DNA of 64,000 nucleotides, taken from NCBI GenBank assembly GCA_945643635.1, contig CALZFC010000099.1, positions 1 through 64,000 on the forward strand. Reading direction: 5' to 3'. Under the pieces are notes generated by a model that was not told the origin of the DNA, ran no database searches, and saw nothing but the letters and a program-made list of their open reading frames with translations. Both the position numbers and the translations under genes were made by a program. Origin of the DNA: Allodiplogaster sudhausi. Its lineage: Eukaryota > Nematoda > Chromadorea > Rhabditida > Diplogasteridae. This document shows positions 22,892 through 34,752 of this stretch, one piece after another. How positions within the stretch are numbered: the first letter of the stretch is position 1; each line of letters begins with the position of its first letter.

Positions 22892-25800
22892 CCTCTCTTT
22901 GCAGGACACATAAAATATCAGTGTATACACACTGCATCTTCTTTTCTTCTGCAGCAAAAGAAGTATAGTTAGTGTTAAAGGACAACCCAGTACACGCAAC
23001 AACGATTTCTTTCATTCTTGCGTTCTGCTTTATCATTCAATTCAGAGGTTGCAATTGAATGCTAACCTTTAAACTGTGTAACAAAAGCAAAATACGGGAA
23101 TTCTATCATGAGTTTAGCAATTTCAATATACTCAAAACCTTAATTATTGAAATCGAACTAATGACCAGTGAAGACTTACGTTTCTCTAAGGATTAAATAC
23201 AAAGCTTAGCTGTGACGCCGACGGAAAGGTAGCTTAGACTGAACAAAGCTTAAACTTTAAAGAAAACGCGAAAGATTAACAAAAGTTTGAATCGTAGCAT
23301 TGACTAACAGCGTGATTGTAACATAGAAATATATTTGCGGCGAGATGCATGCGATATTCCGACAATCGGCAAGCTTCAACCGCCGAGATTAGATTAGTCC
23401 CCCTTTCCATCCAGCACTCTACATTCAATCTCTCCCTTGATCCCTCTTACGGCAATCCGGGAGGAAATCTAGTGAATAAACCTTCCCGCAATGCCTCTGC
23501 CTCTATATTCATCCGACGCGCGCAATTTACACATTCGCGCATATTCTGGAGCTATCTTCTTTTCGGCATCTCTCTCTCTCTCTCTCTCTCTCTCGATCTC
23601 TCTTTCCAGATGCATCCTACGTCCTGCATATCTCTTTCATGTCATCTGTCTAGCTCACATATATTCTTGTTTATCTCTCTATATCTCTCTCCATTCGGCA
23701 GTCTCCTTCAATTACATTCTCGCCCACTCTGACGTATTGCACATAAGAGCATAGTTCAAATGATTTGTTTCCTAACATCGTTCTTTAAATTGTCGAAAAA
23801 GAGCTAGGTGTCATTAATTCTCACTTTTTTAACATTGGGCGAACAAAACAACACTATAGTGCAACAAATAAACGAATGCCTTTAGGAGGAATATTTAGAA
23901 GAAAAAAAAGACGAGAACACTTTTAAAAATGATAAATGGTCTTCAGGAAGCAAGGTGTAAATGCATCCGTCACTCGTCAGTATTCCAACGTATTTTCAGT
24001 GATACTAACAACACTCGTCCATGCGTTGCTCACAGGATTCCACATCTACGGAATCTACTCGTGTCGGCCAGCCTTCGTGCGACCTATGGTGACTTTTGCA
24101 ATGGCACATAGTAACAAAAATATGTCTCATAATAAGGGTAAAGTATATTCTCTAACAGCGGTGGAGCTAGCAAGCGTTAAGGAAGGGTTCGAAGGTTATA
24201 ACTTTTGTATCGTGTAGGTGGTTTTGTATCTTTGAATATAATTCTTGAATCGGGAACCTTTTAGTGGTAATGGCAGACAGGAATAGCCCACTGAATATTG
24301 TGAGTATTTAGAAAGTTTTAAAAAAGGATATAAGACCTTCCTTTTAGTTTTTCGTCGTTACGATGGCATCTTCTTCACCGAGAGTTTTCAAGTATTCATT
24401 TTTTCCAAGAGATTATATGAAACAATTGACAATGGAGAAACCATTGGGATTAGGGTATGGCATGAGGTATGGGAGTCTATATACGGCCTCCTTCGGGGGG
24501 GGGGGGGGGGCAAGAGATTGGTGATAAGAGATGGAAAAACATAATTAAAAAATTGTTCCTCTTACTTCCTTCTGACTGCGATTTATATTATATACTTTAC
24601 TTACGGACAGAACGTCTTAGACAGAATTTAGTGGTAGATTTAGCAGAAGAGAGTAGAGCGAAAAAATAAGGAAAATGGCAATGATTGTTAGAGCTCGTTG
24701 CAGCTGGCGGACGCTGCGTGCTCGCTCGGCTACCTGACCGTCTTCGTGTTCTTCAACGTGCTGCTGCTCTTGCATGCCAATGCGGCGCGCCTTCCTGCCG
24801 GCGCCGGCTCCACGCTGCGTGCGCCGCATCAGAAGGCCGTCTACGTGGGCGCCGCCTTCCTGGTCACCTACGCTCTCTGGATGGCCGTAAATGGTAAGGA
24901 GTATGTGGCAGGTTCATGCGCCATTAAAGGAGAGTTGAAGCATTGCAAAAACTTGGACTTTGTAACTTGTTTTCATAGTTGAAAAAATCACCATGCAATA
25001 GTAGAAATGGATAATAATTGTCTGTTTTCTATTAGTCGTGTTTTCTGCATTTTAGTTCTAAAAATGAACATGTGGTATTTTGCAGTCTCTGCATACGTGG
25101 ATGTCAACAAGCTGCACGCCGACTTTATGTATTGGATCGTCGAGGAGAGGACATCAATGAGGCGTGGCTCGCTGCGTCTCTCCACGGATAATCGGTACGC
25201 TTTCATGCAGTCTCTGTGAAATTTTCGTATCAGCATTTGTGAAGATAGCAGTCTATACTTTTCCGCCTAAAGGACAGGTGCATTTAACTGCACTCTGCTA
25301 GTGGTAAGACTTGTATGTACTATGTATATATTCATTCACAACCTCTACATGAGTCGACATTTCATCTCTCACCCCAGTAGTCTTGTACTCCTCACGCATG
25401 CTGCAACCTTATCGCAATAGTGCGTTATCTTGCGTACGATGACATTTAGCTACTTATCCTTCCTGCATTCATGAAAGGGGAAAACTCTTCTTTATCCAGC
25501 ATATCTGTCCTTGCGGATCATACATACGTTAAGATGGAAGCTAAATATTAGGCAGAATGAAACATCCCAGAATAGCACATAAGCTGCTCTCGCGGAGCGC
25601 TGGCTGGTTCTCTGGAACAAGGATCGATATTAATATTTACGAGTGGAAAGGCCGAATGCAAAGGATTCGGCCGGCCGAATTGCTCAAAGTTTTCAAAGTT
25701 TTTCAAAGTTTATTCCACAATCAGGAACTGGGCCCGGTGGGTGAAGGCAAGATGAAAGAGGCATCGGCTTTCATGACTGCGTTTCGCATGCAAGTAGTGG

Positions 25801-26564
25801 ACAGGTTTCGGTCGAATTCGAAACGCCATCGTTCTCGGGGACGTCCAGCATTGCCTTTTCCACTTCCACGGTCTCCACTCCACGGCTCTTCGTGTCCAGC
25901 GTCCTCCATCCATTTTTGCAATCATTTCCACTTCCTCTCCATGGCTCCATGGCTCAATTACTCAAATAATCGACAAATCATGTGAGAAGCGAATACGTTG
26001 ATTCGTCCGTACTGGTTACGGCGCATTCACACAATGGCCGCCTCGATTTTCCGAACTAGGGCGACCTTACATATAAAAATGCCCTTTATCGAACACAGTT
26101 GTGCGTTTTGATAGAAGCGCCTCATTAGAACTCAATGCTGAGGATAGGATAGCACTTTTTTTTAACACTTTCCGGCAAACAGGTTCAAGGATGCTGTCAT
26201 CAATGCATTTCACAAAACTTCTGAAAAAGTATATGGAAAATAGTCTAAGGTTGAAACTAAATTTACTCGAATTTATAGAGGCACCGTCTTTAATAAGACG
26301 CCCTCAAGAGGAAAGCAAAGCACAGGCAATTCTTATGGGGGTGCAAAACACGGTAAATATTTAAAAAAAAAGTTAAATTGTTTACATAGAATTGTTTATT
26401 CCTTCTTTTTTTTTAGCTCAGAACGTTCGTCCAAGTCTTCAAAGATGAGCAAGAACTCGACACGGAGTACAAAATCTGAGCATAGCCGACCAAATTCGGC
26501 TGCCGCGTCCATTCCATCGAAGAAGACATCACTTGCGAATAATCGCCTTTCAGTTCCACTCTGA
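22510..26564 (+). CDS. Multi-pass membrane protein of unrecognised family, five exons, 245 aa
   Basis: Exons 22510-22658, 23947-24088, 24704-24893, 25086-25194 and 26417-26564 join in consistent phase (738 nt with stop). Every intron is GT-AG; acceptors include TTTTGCAG and TTTTTTAG. The start is the first ATG after an in-frame stop upstream. The N-terminal about 60 residues hold several N-glycosylation sequons (NAT, NVT, NAS), suggesting an outside location. Three hydrophobic helices follow at about residues 65-87, 100-125 and 141-165 (VFSVILTTLVHALLTGFHIY; YLTVFVFFNVLLLLHA; AVYVGAAFLVTYALWMAV). The tail is basic and serine-rich, ending SLANNRLSVPL. I do not recognise the family. It could be the C-terminal part of a larger receptor if exons lie further upstream, though none were found. 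A polyadenylation signal AATAAA lies at 26623. The last intron (1.2 kb) contains open frames that I take as non-coding. Confidence 0.62.
22841..22889. repeat. (CT)n microsatellite
   Basis: Near-perfect CT dinucleotide tract inside intron 1 of the membrane-protein gene. A shorter one sits at about 23571-23595. Confidence 0.95.
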
Positions 26565-27836
26565 TCGACATGTGAATATATCATCACCAAGAAACGAAAT
26601 CGGTGCTAAATTTCATTGAATTAATAAATTACCGATCTGTAAATATCGTATGCATTAAACGAAGCGGTAGCCATCAACTAGCGGTAAATATTAATTTTAC
26701 GTTATCATTATTTCAAATTTTAAGTTTCTTTTTTTGTACCTTGCATTATCGTTTGAAAGTCTATTTAGGTACCGTGCAAAAGCTTTGCAGCATTGCATTA
26801 GAATCATGACCGTAATAAGTTGAATTTTTTGCAGTTATTTTATATCCGTTTTGTATTGTATTAACGATTTGAGGCTTTTAAGTTTTAGTTTTTTGAAGAA
26901 TTAATTAATCAGCGAGTTTGAAGAGAAGCAAGCTAAACTTAGGCACATTTTTCAACTGATTCGAACTTTGGACTCTTGACTTATTATGAACAAATATTTG
27001 TCTACCCTTCGCTCATGATACCTGTGATCTAATTGCTTTTGCTGCTCAACATCATTTGCATGCCTTTCTATATTTTCAGATTTCATAATCCGTGTTAAAA
27101 TATGAGTGAATATCGCCCGTTTTTTCGCATTAATGCATAAAGTAAATTCATTCGTGGGTAATTTTTCGTCGTTCTCCTTGATTCGCCTATTAATTATTTA
27201 CGAGGAGCAATGATCTTGCATATTAGAAAATGAGCTAATCATTTTAAGAGAAAACTTTAGAATATTTCAGATGGTGAGGAGGAAGCAAGCATATCCCAAG
27301 TTCTCTCCTTGTTTGAGTAGATATTCCACGCCGATCTCTTTCATGCATAGGCGTGTGAACTCCTTTCATGGAGAATGGGAGTGTGTACACTGTCCATTGT
27401 GCGGCCACTTCCCTCGAGCCAGACAGACAGACAGAGAGAGAGAGAGAGAGACAGAGAGAGACAGAGAGACAGAGAGAGACAGAGAGACAGAGAGACAGAG
27501 AGAGAGACAATCGCATTCGGACGCTTTCAAACTTACCGAACCGGGATGAGGAAGATGCGATTGAACTGGTAGGCGAAGACGGGCGAACTTCAAGGTGAGG
27601 AGAGCGTACAATGTGAAAAAGAAGACGATTGCAAGAGCAGGAAATCTTCGAGCTACTCTGGCCACACTATACTTGTTGTGCGCTAACGAAGAGTAATACT
27701 TCGCTTCTTTGCCATGCAATTTGTCGTCCACATCATTCTTCTGTCCATCACCACACTGCAACTGATCGAAGCAGTTAGCAACCTTTTAACTCAGTTGCTT
27801 GACTTTAGGGAAGATTGTTCTGCTGCGTCTCTTCAG
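26565..27836. other. Intergenic stretch with a (GA)n/(CAGA)n tract
   Basis: Holds the 3' flank of the membrane-protein gene with its AATAAA at 26623, AT-rich DNA, and a compound GACAGAGA microsatellite at 27419-27509. A short acidic frame at about 27530-27597 (containing EEDAIELVGEDG) ends in a good donor (AAG then GTGAGG). It may be an exon of the downstream gene, but I could not connect it. Confidence 0.5.
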
Positions 27837-30204
27837 ATTACGCGTTCTCTCTTTCCGTTCCTTTCCCCTATGCTTGATTGAGTGCTTTGCGTGGGGCGGC
27901 TGTGGCTGGGGTGGATGCGGCATGCCGTGTTTCGGAGGTGCGATGCCTTGCCGCCGTCATCGGGCTCGTGGCGCCAAAAGCCTCAGTGGCGATCGTGAAG
28001 AAGCACCTCGGATTGTGGTAAAGGCCATTTTATGATATTATTTCAATAAAGCAAAAAAGACGGACTCCGTTGTAGGATCCTGACGCCCAGTTCTTAGCCT
28101 GCTGCGAGGAGAGTCGCCTGCCTCAAGCATGCATTTCTAAGTGTTCCTATCGAGCGTTCACGAAAGACGCGGTTAGTCATTGCAAGAATTTATCAAATTT
28201 GGAGATTCCAGATTCACTCAAATGTGGCTTTTATGTAATAAAATATAAAGCAATGTACAAACATAGAAGAGGTGCCAACTAAAACATTCCGACTTTTCAT
28301 TATTCCAATCATCAAGAATGACACAAATAGTCGTTATTCCGGGAATCTTTTTTCGCCAATTCTTAAAAAAAATAACGTTTAGTTGACATCGTCTTATATG
28401 TAGACCATTGATATAACGATTCGTTGCAATCCTTCATTCTGGCAAGTTTGGTGTTCGGAATTCGCTTGATGGAACTCCTACCACGCTACTACAGCTTATT
28501 GTTAGTAATTATTAGCTGCTATCAGGCAGAAGAACCTAAACAACAAAATTATTCCAAAAGATATGCGAGTTGTCGCACGGGCATTATGCTCGTTAATATT
28601 TTACTCACAGGCTAAATCCCGAAATTTTCTCACAATATTAACAGTACGGCAGATTCATAATCCAGCTTATGGTATGCGACCCAGCAAACAAACATCTTTA
28701 GCCACATATTTCCCTTTAGAGTGCTGTAATGCAGAGTTGGAGTGACGTGCCTTGATTTGAGCTGAGCTTCAAGGTGGTTTTCGTGATCTTTTTGCTTGCA
28801 CCAACCCATTTCTCGGAATGGACAAAGAGAGTTATCATATCGAATTTTGGAATGGTTACGCTGCTGAATTATCACGCCAATTGTCTAAGGACGTGTGGTC
28901 AATATTTTCCACTCTTATTAAAACAAAGAAAAATGCGATAATTGCTTGCTGGAGCATAAAAAAGAAGAAAGAATGTCTCTGTGATTGCAGCTTGTCTCGA
29001 TGTTTCTTCACGCAGATGCATGTCCACTCGTCGCCGCAATCAATCTGCAGAGGTTGGCCATCATGTACACAGCGGAATCCGGTAATACCATAGAATTTGC
29101 GCAATGGGAAACGAAGTATGCTTATATTAAAGGAACCATACACTGAATGATTCTACAGTAGTATATTAGGACCATTTTGAACGCGCGCCCTCAAATATAC
29201 AAGTAGACAAAATGGTTCAAACTTTCAATAGGTATGTTTTAGACAGATACGAATAGATTCACATTCAGAAAACCATAGGTTGATAATTCAGTGTACTGCA
29301 CCTTTAAAGACTTTAATGTTTAATGTTTATTTAGATTTTTTTTTAATGAATTTTAGCGATTTGCAAGCTACATATTAAAAAAAAAGTATGGTATAAACCC
29401 TCGAAACATGAATGATTAATAATAATGAGAATTAGATGCGCCTCGCGAGGCCGCGACCACCGCGACTGCTGCCGCCGCAACGCCGTCCATCTCACGGCGG
29501 CCGGTGACAAGTGCCTCCTCTTTTGTCAACAGGCACATCAAGCTCTTGTTTCCGCATTCTTAGGCCATTTTGTATGCTACGTTTCTGTACAGCGCAATGA
29601 ATAATCTCAATTGTTATTTGCATCCTGCATAAGATACACAATAGTATTCGTGTATCTTATACGTACAGGCAAGTAGTTTATATAAATAGTTAATAAAACT
29701 TATCACGCTCTGCTGCTTATATTTTTTTAATGTGATGGATAGTTCAAGCAATCATCGACTGATATTTTTATTATAAAATAGACCTAGTAAGTCTGCTATA
29801 TTTTTATTTTTTTTATTTTTCTTTAGCCAAATCTTGCAAACGTGACACTCCTTGACCTTGCTTACCTGCCCTGCCTCGAGCGGTTCGACTCGGTGAACAG
29901 CTGCTTCTGGCACGACGCTGTCAAAGAAGCAACGGAGGAAGCTGTTGAGGCCAGTGGCAAGGAGGTGTGTGTGTGTGTGTTTCATGCTGCTTGAACACTC
30001 GTTCTCGTATTTTTTCAGACAACAGGAAGACGCTTGGGGAAGCTAAAGATGCGAGATGACAGTGCATCGTATAAGACAGCCAGCGAGAGCGACCGAACGG
30101 ACGAGGAGCTGCACATGATTGAGGAGAGCGAAGCGAAGTGGAGCGAGGCAGCGCGTGCAGTCGACCAAATTGTAGAAGAAGATGTCGTAGAAAACAATTA
30201 CTAG
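27837..30204 (+). CDS. DB-module (domain B) protein, probably secreted; 5' end unresolved
   Basis: Exons 27837(?)-28017, 28076-28171, 28991-29052, 29436-29532, 29827-29964 and 30019-30204 join in phase to a stop at 30204. The DB module (a nematode cysteine-rich domain, Pfam DB) is built across exons 2-5. It has FLACCEESRLPQAC and KCSY, then MFLHADACPL, CASRGRDHRDCC, KCLLFCQQ, and YLPCLERFDSVNSCFW. The CPL-to-CAS and RDHxxCC spacings match the family, and they decided the splice donors at 29052 and 29532. The donor at 29532 is GC rather than GT. Upstream of the module is a Gly/Cys-rich segment (GGCGWGGCGMPC); downstream is an acidic, charged tail ending VVENNY. Family members are usually secreted; the signal peptide should be in an exon I could not identify. 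AATAAA follows at 30483. A TTAA-flanked MITE lies in intron 3. Confidence 0.75.
29131..29303. mobile_element. TTAA-flanked MITE, copy 1 (173 bp)
   Basis: Inverted ends: AGGAACCATACACTGAATGA on the left, and on the right the reverse complement of AGGTGCAGTACACTGAATTA. Both sides abut TTAA (29127-29130 and 29304-29307), the target duplication of piggyBac-type elements. It lies in intron 3 of the DB-module gene and has no coding capacity. A diverged, longer copy is at 40430-40706. Confidence 0.75.
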
Positions 30205-30887
30205 ATTCTGGATTTACTTCGTAATTTTCAGTTTCTTGTTTCAATTCACGGCCAATACAACCATATCAATACGTTTGTACAGACTGTCCGCCGAATTTTT
30301 GATTGTATCAATTGCCTCAAAGTTCAGCAATACTTACGTCCAAATTAGCTTGCTTGCATTACAGATCATAAATACTTCGCATTTTTTTTCTAAAAATTTA
30401 TCTATATAAACATAAACATCACAATCTGCTTTAGCAAAAGAATCACTCACTTTCCTATATTGGTGAATGCACAATAATTCCAAATAAAGCGAAACAAAAA
30501 AGTGTGACCAAATCGAAAGCAACATATAAATCTTTTAAATCTTCCTGCTTAATATTACTTATGAATAGCTCATAGAGCTTTATTCTAGATATCTATACTG
30601 AGAAAAAAATTTCCAAAATTAAAATGCATTATATAATTTCTACGATAACATTAAGGATATAGCAAATATACGCCATAAGCAGGATACAATGTACATACAT
30701 GTTATTGAACAACAAGTCCAAGGTTTTGACGCAAAATTGGGGACCCTGAGGCAAGCTATTGAGCAGGTAATAATTAAAATAGTGTGAATCGGTACGTTTA
30801 TAGCCCGCCTGATAAACAAATATTCATTAAATGCAAAAGATTTCTTTTATTCTAATTAGCATCGACTATTGAACGGATTTAAATATT

Positions 30888-31612
30888 CTACCTCCTAAAA
30901 GATTCCACCGGCTTATGGTTAGTTGCTGCGCGGAGAAGATCGTGCGCAGACAGGGAGAGGTGCCGAGAGACGAGTGAGTGATGATGGAGAGGCGAAGAGG
31001 GCGCCGAGCAGGAGGGACGGCGAGTGGCTGCCACCGGAGGGGGCAACGCCGTCGGCTCGATCTCGACAGCCACCGAATAGCATGGGGGAGCACCGACGGG
31101 CGGAGGAGGCGTGCTGACGGCTGTAAATCAGAACTGGTCAGAACAAAAAATCTTGGGCACATTCATATGAATGTTCAGCGTTAGATAATGCTTTGTCATC
31201 CATTCTCCTAGCTGCATATCATTTTTTTTGCAGATATGTTCGCTTCTATCTCTGCAATCCTAATTTGTTTTTACTAAATAAGAACCAAATTCGATGCGGA
31301 ACATTTAGTATGGCATATTTTGTAGTAATTTAGTAGGGATTGGAGAAAAATGTAAATTTTTTACACCATGAAATTTATCGTCTTTTATCTTCCGTTATGG
31401 TTATGCACATCAGACTGTATGCGATGATACGGAAACGAATGCACAGGCTGACATGAAGAGGCGAGAGTACGATGAGGGAGGACGGAGTAGCGTGGCGGGC
31501 TGCTGCCGCTCTCTGCGTTCTGCTTCGCGCGCATCGCATCCTCGTACTTTGGCGGCACCGACGCGTAGCGCGGATGGAAGTCTGCAAAAGAAGGCATCTT
31601 CGACGTGTGCAT
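30888..31612 (-). CDS. Small protein with three PPxY motifs, two exons, about 124 aa
   Basis: Exon 1 runs from ATG at 31612 to 31471, exon 2 from 31120 to the stop at 30888, joined in phase. The 3' splice site is ATTTACAG. The peptide carries PPKYEDAM early, SPPRYS in the middle and GAPPCYS after the junction. These are three PPxY motifs, the ligand form of class-I WW domains as in NEDD4-family ubiquitin ligases. The rest is proline, serine and histidine-rich, with no membrane segment. A second donor 18 bp further on (exon low end 31453) would also keep phase. A minus-strand AATAAA lies at 30851-30846, just past the stop. TTTTGCAG shortly after the ATG could be an acceptor, in which case this would be the C-terminal part of a larger protein. 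No family recognised. Confidence 0.6.
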
Positions 31613-32476
31613 CTAATAGGAGCCAGAAACTCATTTTTGAATTCGCGCCTTTTTGCCTGACACAAAGACGACGACTACAATGGACAGAAAAATTCGAATA
31701 GATTACGGTTGAGTTTCGTGCTCCTTAAATCACATTTATGTGATATTATGATAACCAAATACGAGTAGTGTAAATAGAATAAGCTTGCAATTTTTTTAAA
31801 CACCGATCCTTGGACGAAATATTCGAGCGTTTAGACCAAGGCGTAAGGGGATATGCTAGTAGATACAGTGGAATTGGAATGCAGGAAGAATAAGGAGTTA
31901 AAGAGAGGAGAAAGAGTGTCGAAGAGCCCGCTGAGTGAGCTGCGATTTATTAATCGCAACAGTCACTGCTGGCAATATAGTTAAAGAGCTGCCAACGCTT
32001 TAATCCTACTCTCTCTCTCAATCTCTCTCACCCTTTATTTATCTTTTTCTCTCTTTCTCTCTCGTTCTCCCTATTTCTCTCACTATCTCTCACATTCTCT
32101 TGCTTGTATCAAGTACCGGCCATCCGCAGCGGGTCCTTTATGACCTCTTTCTCTTCTACATGTCCGTTGCTGCTGGTCTAGTTGAGTACACCGAGGAAAC
32201 TAGCATGCCGTTTGTTACGTCACTGTGTCTCCATCATACTCAGAGCGCTAATAACCGTAGAATGTGCCAACAGATGTAATTATCTAACCTCGTTCGACTC
32301 ATTTTTGTCTCTTTAATTACTAAAAGGTTTAATTATTAATGTGTGTTTATTATATACTCTAATTGTAAGTGAGACAGCTCTTCTATGCCCTCTCTCTCCT
32401 CCCTCTCATCCACCCTCCCTCCCTTTCTCCTCCATCTTTGTCTCTCATTCCCTAGGACCTCTTTCCTGACCTTGGA
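31613..32476. promoter_or_regulatory. Divergent intergenic region between two small genes
   Basis: Separates the minus-strand PPxY gene from the plus-strand proline/serine-rich gene, head to head. It is AT-rich with CT-rich tracts at about 32008-32105 and 32385-32450. Both promoters must lie here if the start codons are right, but I see no recognisable core motif. Confidence 0.4.
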
Positions 32477-34385
32477 ATGCCAGGTTGCGTGTCTGGTCTG
32501 CTGCCTCGCACACATTCACTACCACACCTATCCCGGTCTCAGTTTATCTTGCCTTTCAATCTCCACGCGCCCACATCCAAGCAGCGCTCTCGAGAATCTG
32601 TAAACTAGTGCTGAAGAATAAAATAAACTTGAGAAGCCTTTGCAATTTTTATATATATGTATCTTCACAGGTATGAGCAGTTTAAGCACTCCATTAACAT
32701 TTTGTTCATGTAGTGATCATTCTGTAAGTTGACCTCATTATTATTTTTGAATAATTTGTTCGCTTGCCTCGCCGCTCTTGTAGTTGCTAAATGCACTGCC
32801 TCATCACACAATGTGTCATCACCCCCTTCTCTTCCCTTCCTCTTCGCCCTTTTTCTCCCTCTCATGCTTTCTCCTCTATCTCTCACTTTCTTTCCCTCTC
32901 TTTGTCTCCTTCCCTCTACTCTGTCTCGTACACTGGCTGCTCCTTCGCACAGCGCAGTGCCCCATCTGCTATTTGTTATCCTCATTCTGGCAGCTCGCAT
33001 TCTTCGACTCTTCCTTTTCTCAACAGCTATTGCGCTGCATTGAGCACAGAGGATCCCTAATCGGCGTTTTCTTTCTTTCTTACATCTGCTTCTTAACTTT
33101 TTCTGTTTTTATGCTAGTAAACTTCTAACTTCCAGTGTTAGTCGGGCTGTTTGTTTTCCCAAAGTACTCTTTATGGTTTCAAAATTTTCGCCGAACTCAT
33201 TTTCACTTCTCATTTCTCCTTTTTCACATTTTCATTTAGCGAGCGCATTCAATCCATTGTTATAAAAGGATGCGCTGATATCCAACTCTCATTCTTATCT
33301 CAGAACATTTCTACTTTGACCAGCTTATGTAAACAATGTTTATGGATCGCGTCCAGTTGATATAAAAATACGTTTATGCAAGTTTCTGCCTTTTCGAAAT
33401 TTTTTACCACTCTCTCGATAATAGACACTATTATTTTCTTTGGCTGAACAATGCTTTTCCGATGTATGTAGGCTCGTTTGATTAGAGATTTGGCAGCATC
33501 AAAATCCTTCCTGTTAGCTTTTGAAAAATTCACGCCGTATCTCTTCTTGCAGAACGGTTCATCCATTATTGCATCTTCCGCCATCGAGAAGATGACTCAG
33601 CAGCTGCAGCAGACACAGTCCCGCTTTCGTCGCTCTGCTCGCCGCGCACTCTTCCGCAATCAGATGACGGTGCGAACAAACTTTTATTTTTAACTTTTAA
33701 ATTCTTATTCTTTTTAAATCTACTCTTTTCGAATCTTTGCGCTAGGATTTGTTGTTTAGGCCTTTTTATTTATTCGATTTTTTATTGGATTAAGTTTTTC
33801 AGCTTTTGTTTATTGCTTTTAATTTGCCACTCCCTGGAATGTACATAATCGATGGCATTAAGACTGGTCGGCCATCAATGAATCTCCGTGAGCATCTCAT
33901 ACGTCTTCCGTCGCCCCCCGTTGAGCTGCGCAGCCAGATCACACGACGATCAATCAAGGTACTTATTCCCCATTTAAATTATATTCAAAAAGACACCTTC
34001 AAAAGCAAAGCACCCGTTTTAGGATTCTCTTCGCTACCCGCCGAGCCAGGTTACACCTTCAGAGCAGCCATCCACGGATCGACAGACCGGTGGCTATGCT
34101 CCTTCGTCAGGGAGAACGCTGCTGCCCGCAATTAGCACGCTCTTCTCGCAATTGCATGGCGGCAGCACTCATGCGAGTGACCTCTTCCCTCCATTTTACC
34201 CTTCCTCCTACCCACTTGAGAACTCCTTCAACAGTCAGGCCTCCGTGCCCCCCGCCTATGCCACCTCAAATGCAACAGCAGCGTATTCTCTAGCCAGCAT
34301 TCCTGCATCCGCAAATCAAACCTTTACCTCCTGCCAATGTTTCCAATGCTCTTCAATCAATTACTCTTTGCAACACACGCAATAG
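32477..34385 (+). CDS. Proline/serine/tyrosine-rich protein of unknown function, four exons, 252 aa
   Basis: Exons 32477-32599, 33553-33669, 33803-33958 and 34023-34385 are all phase 0 and give 253 codons with stop. Splice sites are GT-AG with TTGCAG, TTTCAG and TTTTAG acceptors. The middle part is basic and helical (SRFRRSARRALFRNQ), followed by LREHLIRLPSPPVELRSQ. The long last exon is low-complexity Pro/Ser/Tyr and contains one PPxY (VPPAYATS). A GC-rich alternative exon at about 32951-33059 (RSAPSAICYPHSG...), behind TTCGCACAG, would also fit exon 1 in phase but ends at its own stop, so an alternative short form is possible. No membrane segment or known domain. AATAAA at 34670. Confidence 0.55.
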
Positions 34386-34518
34386 CTTCCGTTGTGAAAA
34401 CTAAACAATAATGATGCTTGGTTTTCTTTAGCATTTGTATGTTAATTAGTCAAATCATTTGTTTTTTTCTCTTTTGCTGCCAAAGACATCGATACGTGTT
34501 TGCAGACGGGTTTGCAAT

Positions 34519-34598
34519 TAATTTTTTCTGTGCGTCAAAGCCCACAAATTTAAGCTTTGTATGTTAATTTGTGGCATTTGACGCACAGAAAAATTAAA
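34519..34598. repeat. Long inverted repeat (foldback), arms about 34 bp
   Basis: TTTTTTCTGTGCGTCAAAGC continuing to CCCACAAATTTAA is matched in inverted orientation by TTAATTTGTGGCATTTGACG continuing to CACAGAAAAATT. Only about 12 bases separate the arms. It lies just past the stop of the preceding gene and before its AATAAA, so it would be in the 3' UTR. Most likely a small foldback transposon relic. Confidence 0.7.
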
Positions 34599-34752
34599 CC
34601 TTTCAGAAATTAGCACCTCTTACTGACGTAAAATTTCAAGAATATATTTTCTGCTTCTGTATACTCCCCAATAAAATTACGATAAAGATTCTATGAATTA
34701 AAAAAAAAACAACGTCAGAAATAACAGTTTAATTTTACCTGCTTTAAAATAA

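Noticed and set aside
24495..24511. Poly-G run
   Set aside because: Simple homopolymer next to no other signal; noted only as a likely sequencing-difficult site.
25557..26364. Open frames of 142 and 87 residues in intron 4 of the membrane-protein gene
   Set aside because: They lie between exons whose phase joins directly, contain a dispersed repeat, and have no matching splice sites.
29053..29115. Longer version of the third DB-module exon, ending at a GTATGC donor at 29116
   Set aside because: It is also in phase, but would insert 21 residues between CPL and CAS, breaking the near-fixed family spacing that the donor at 29053 preserves exactly.
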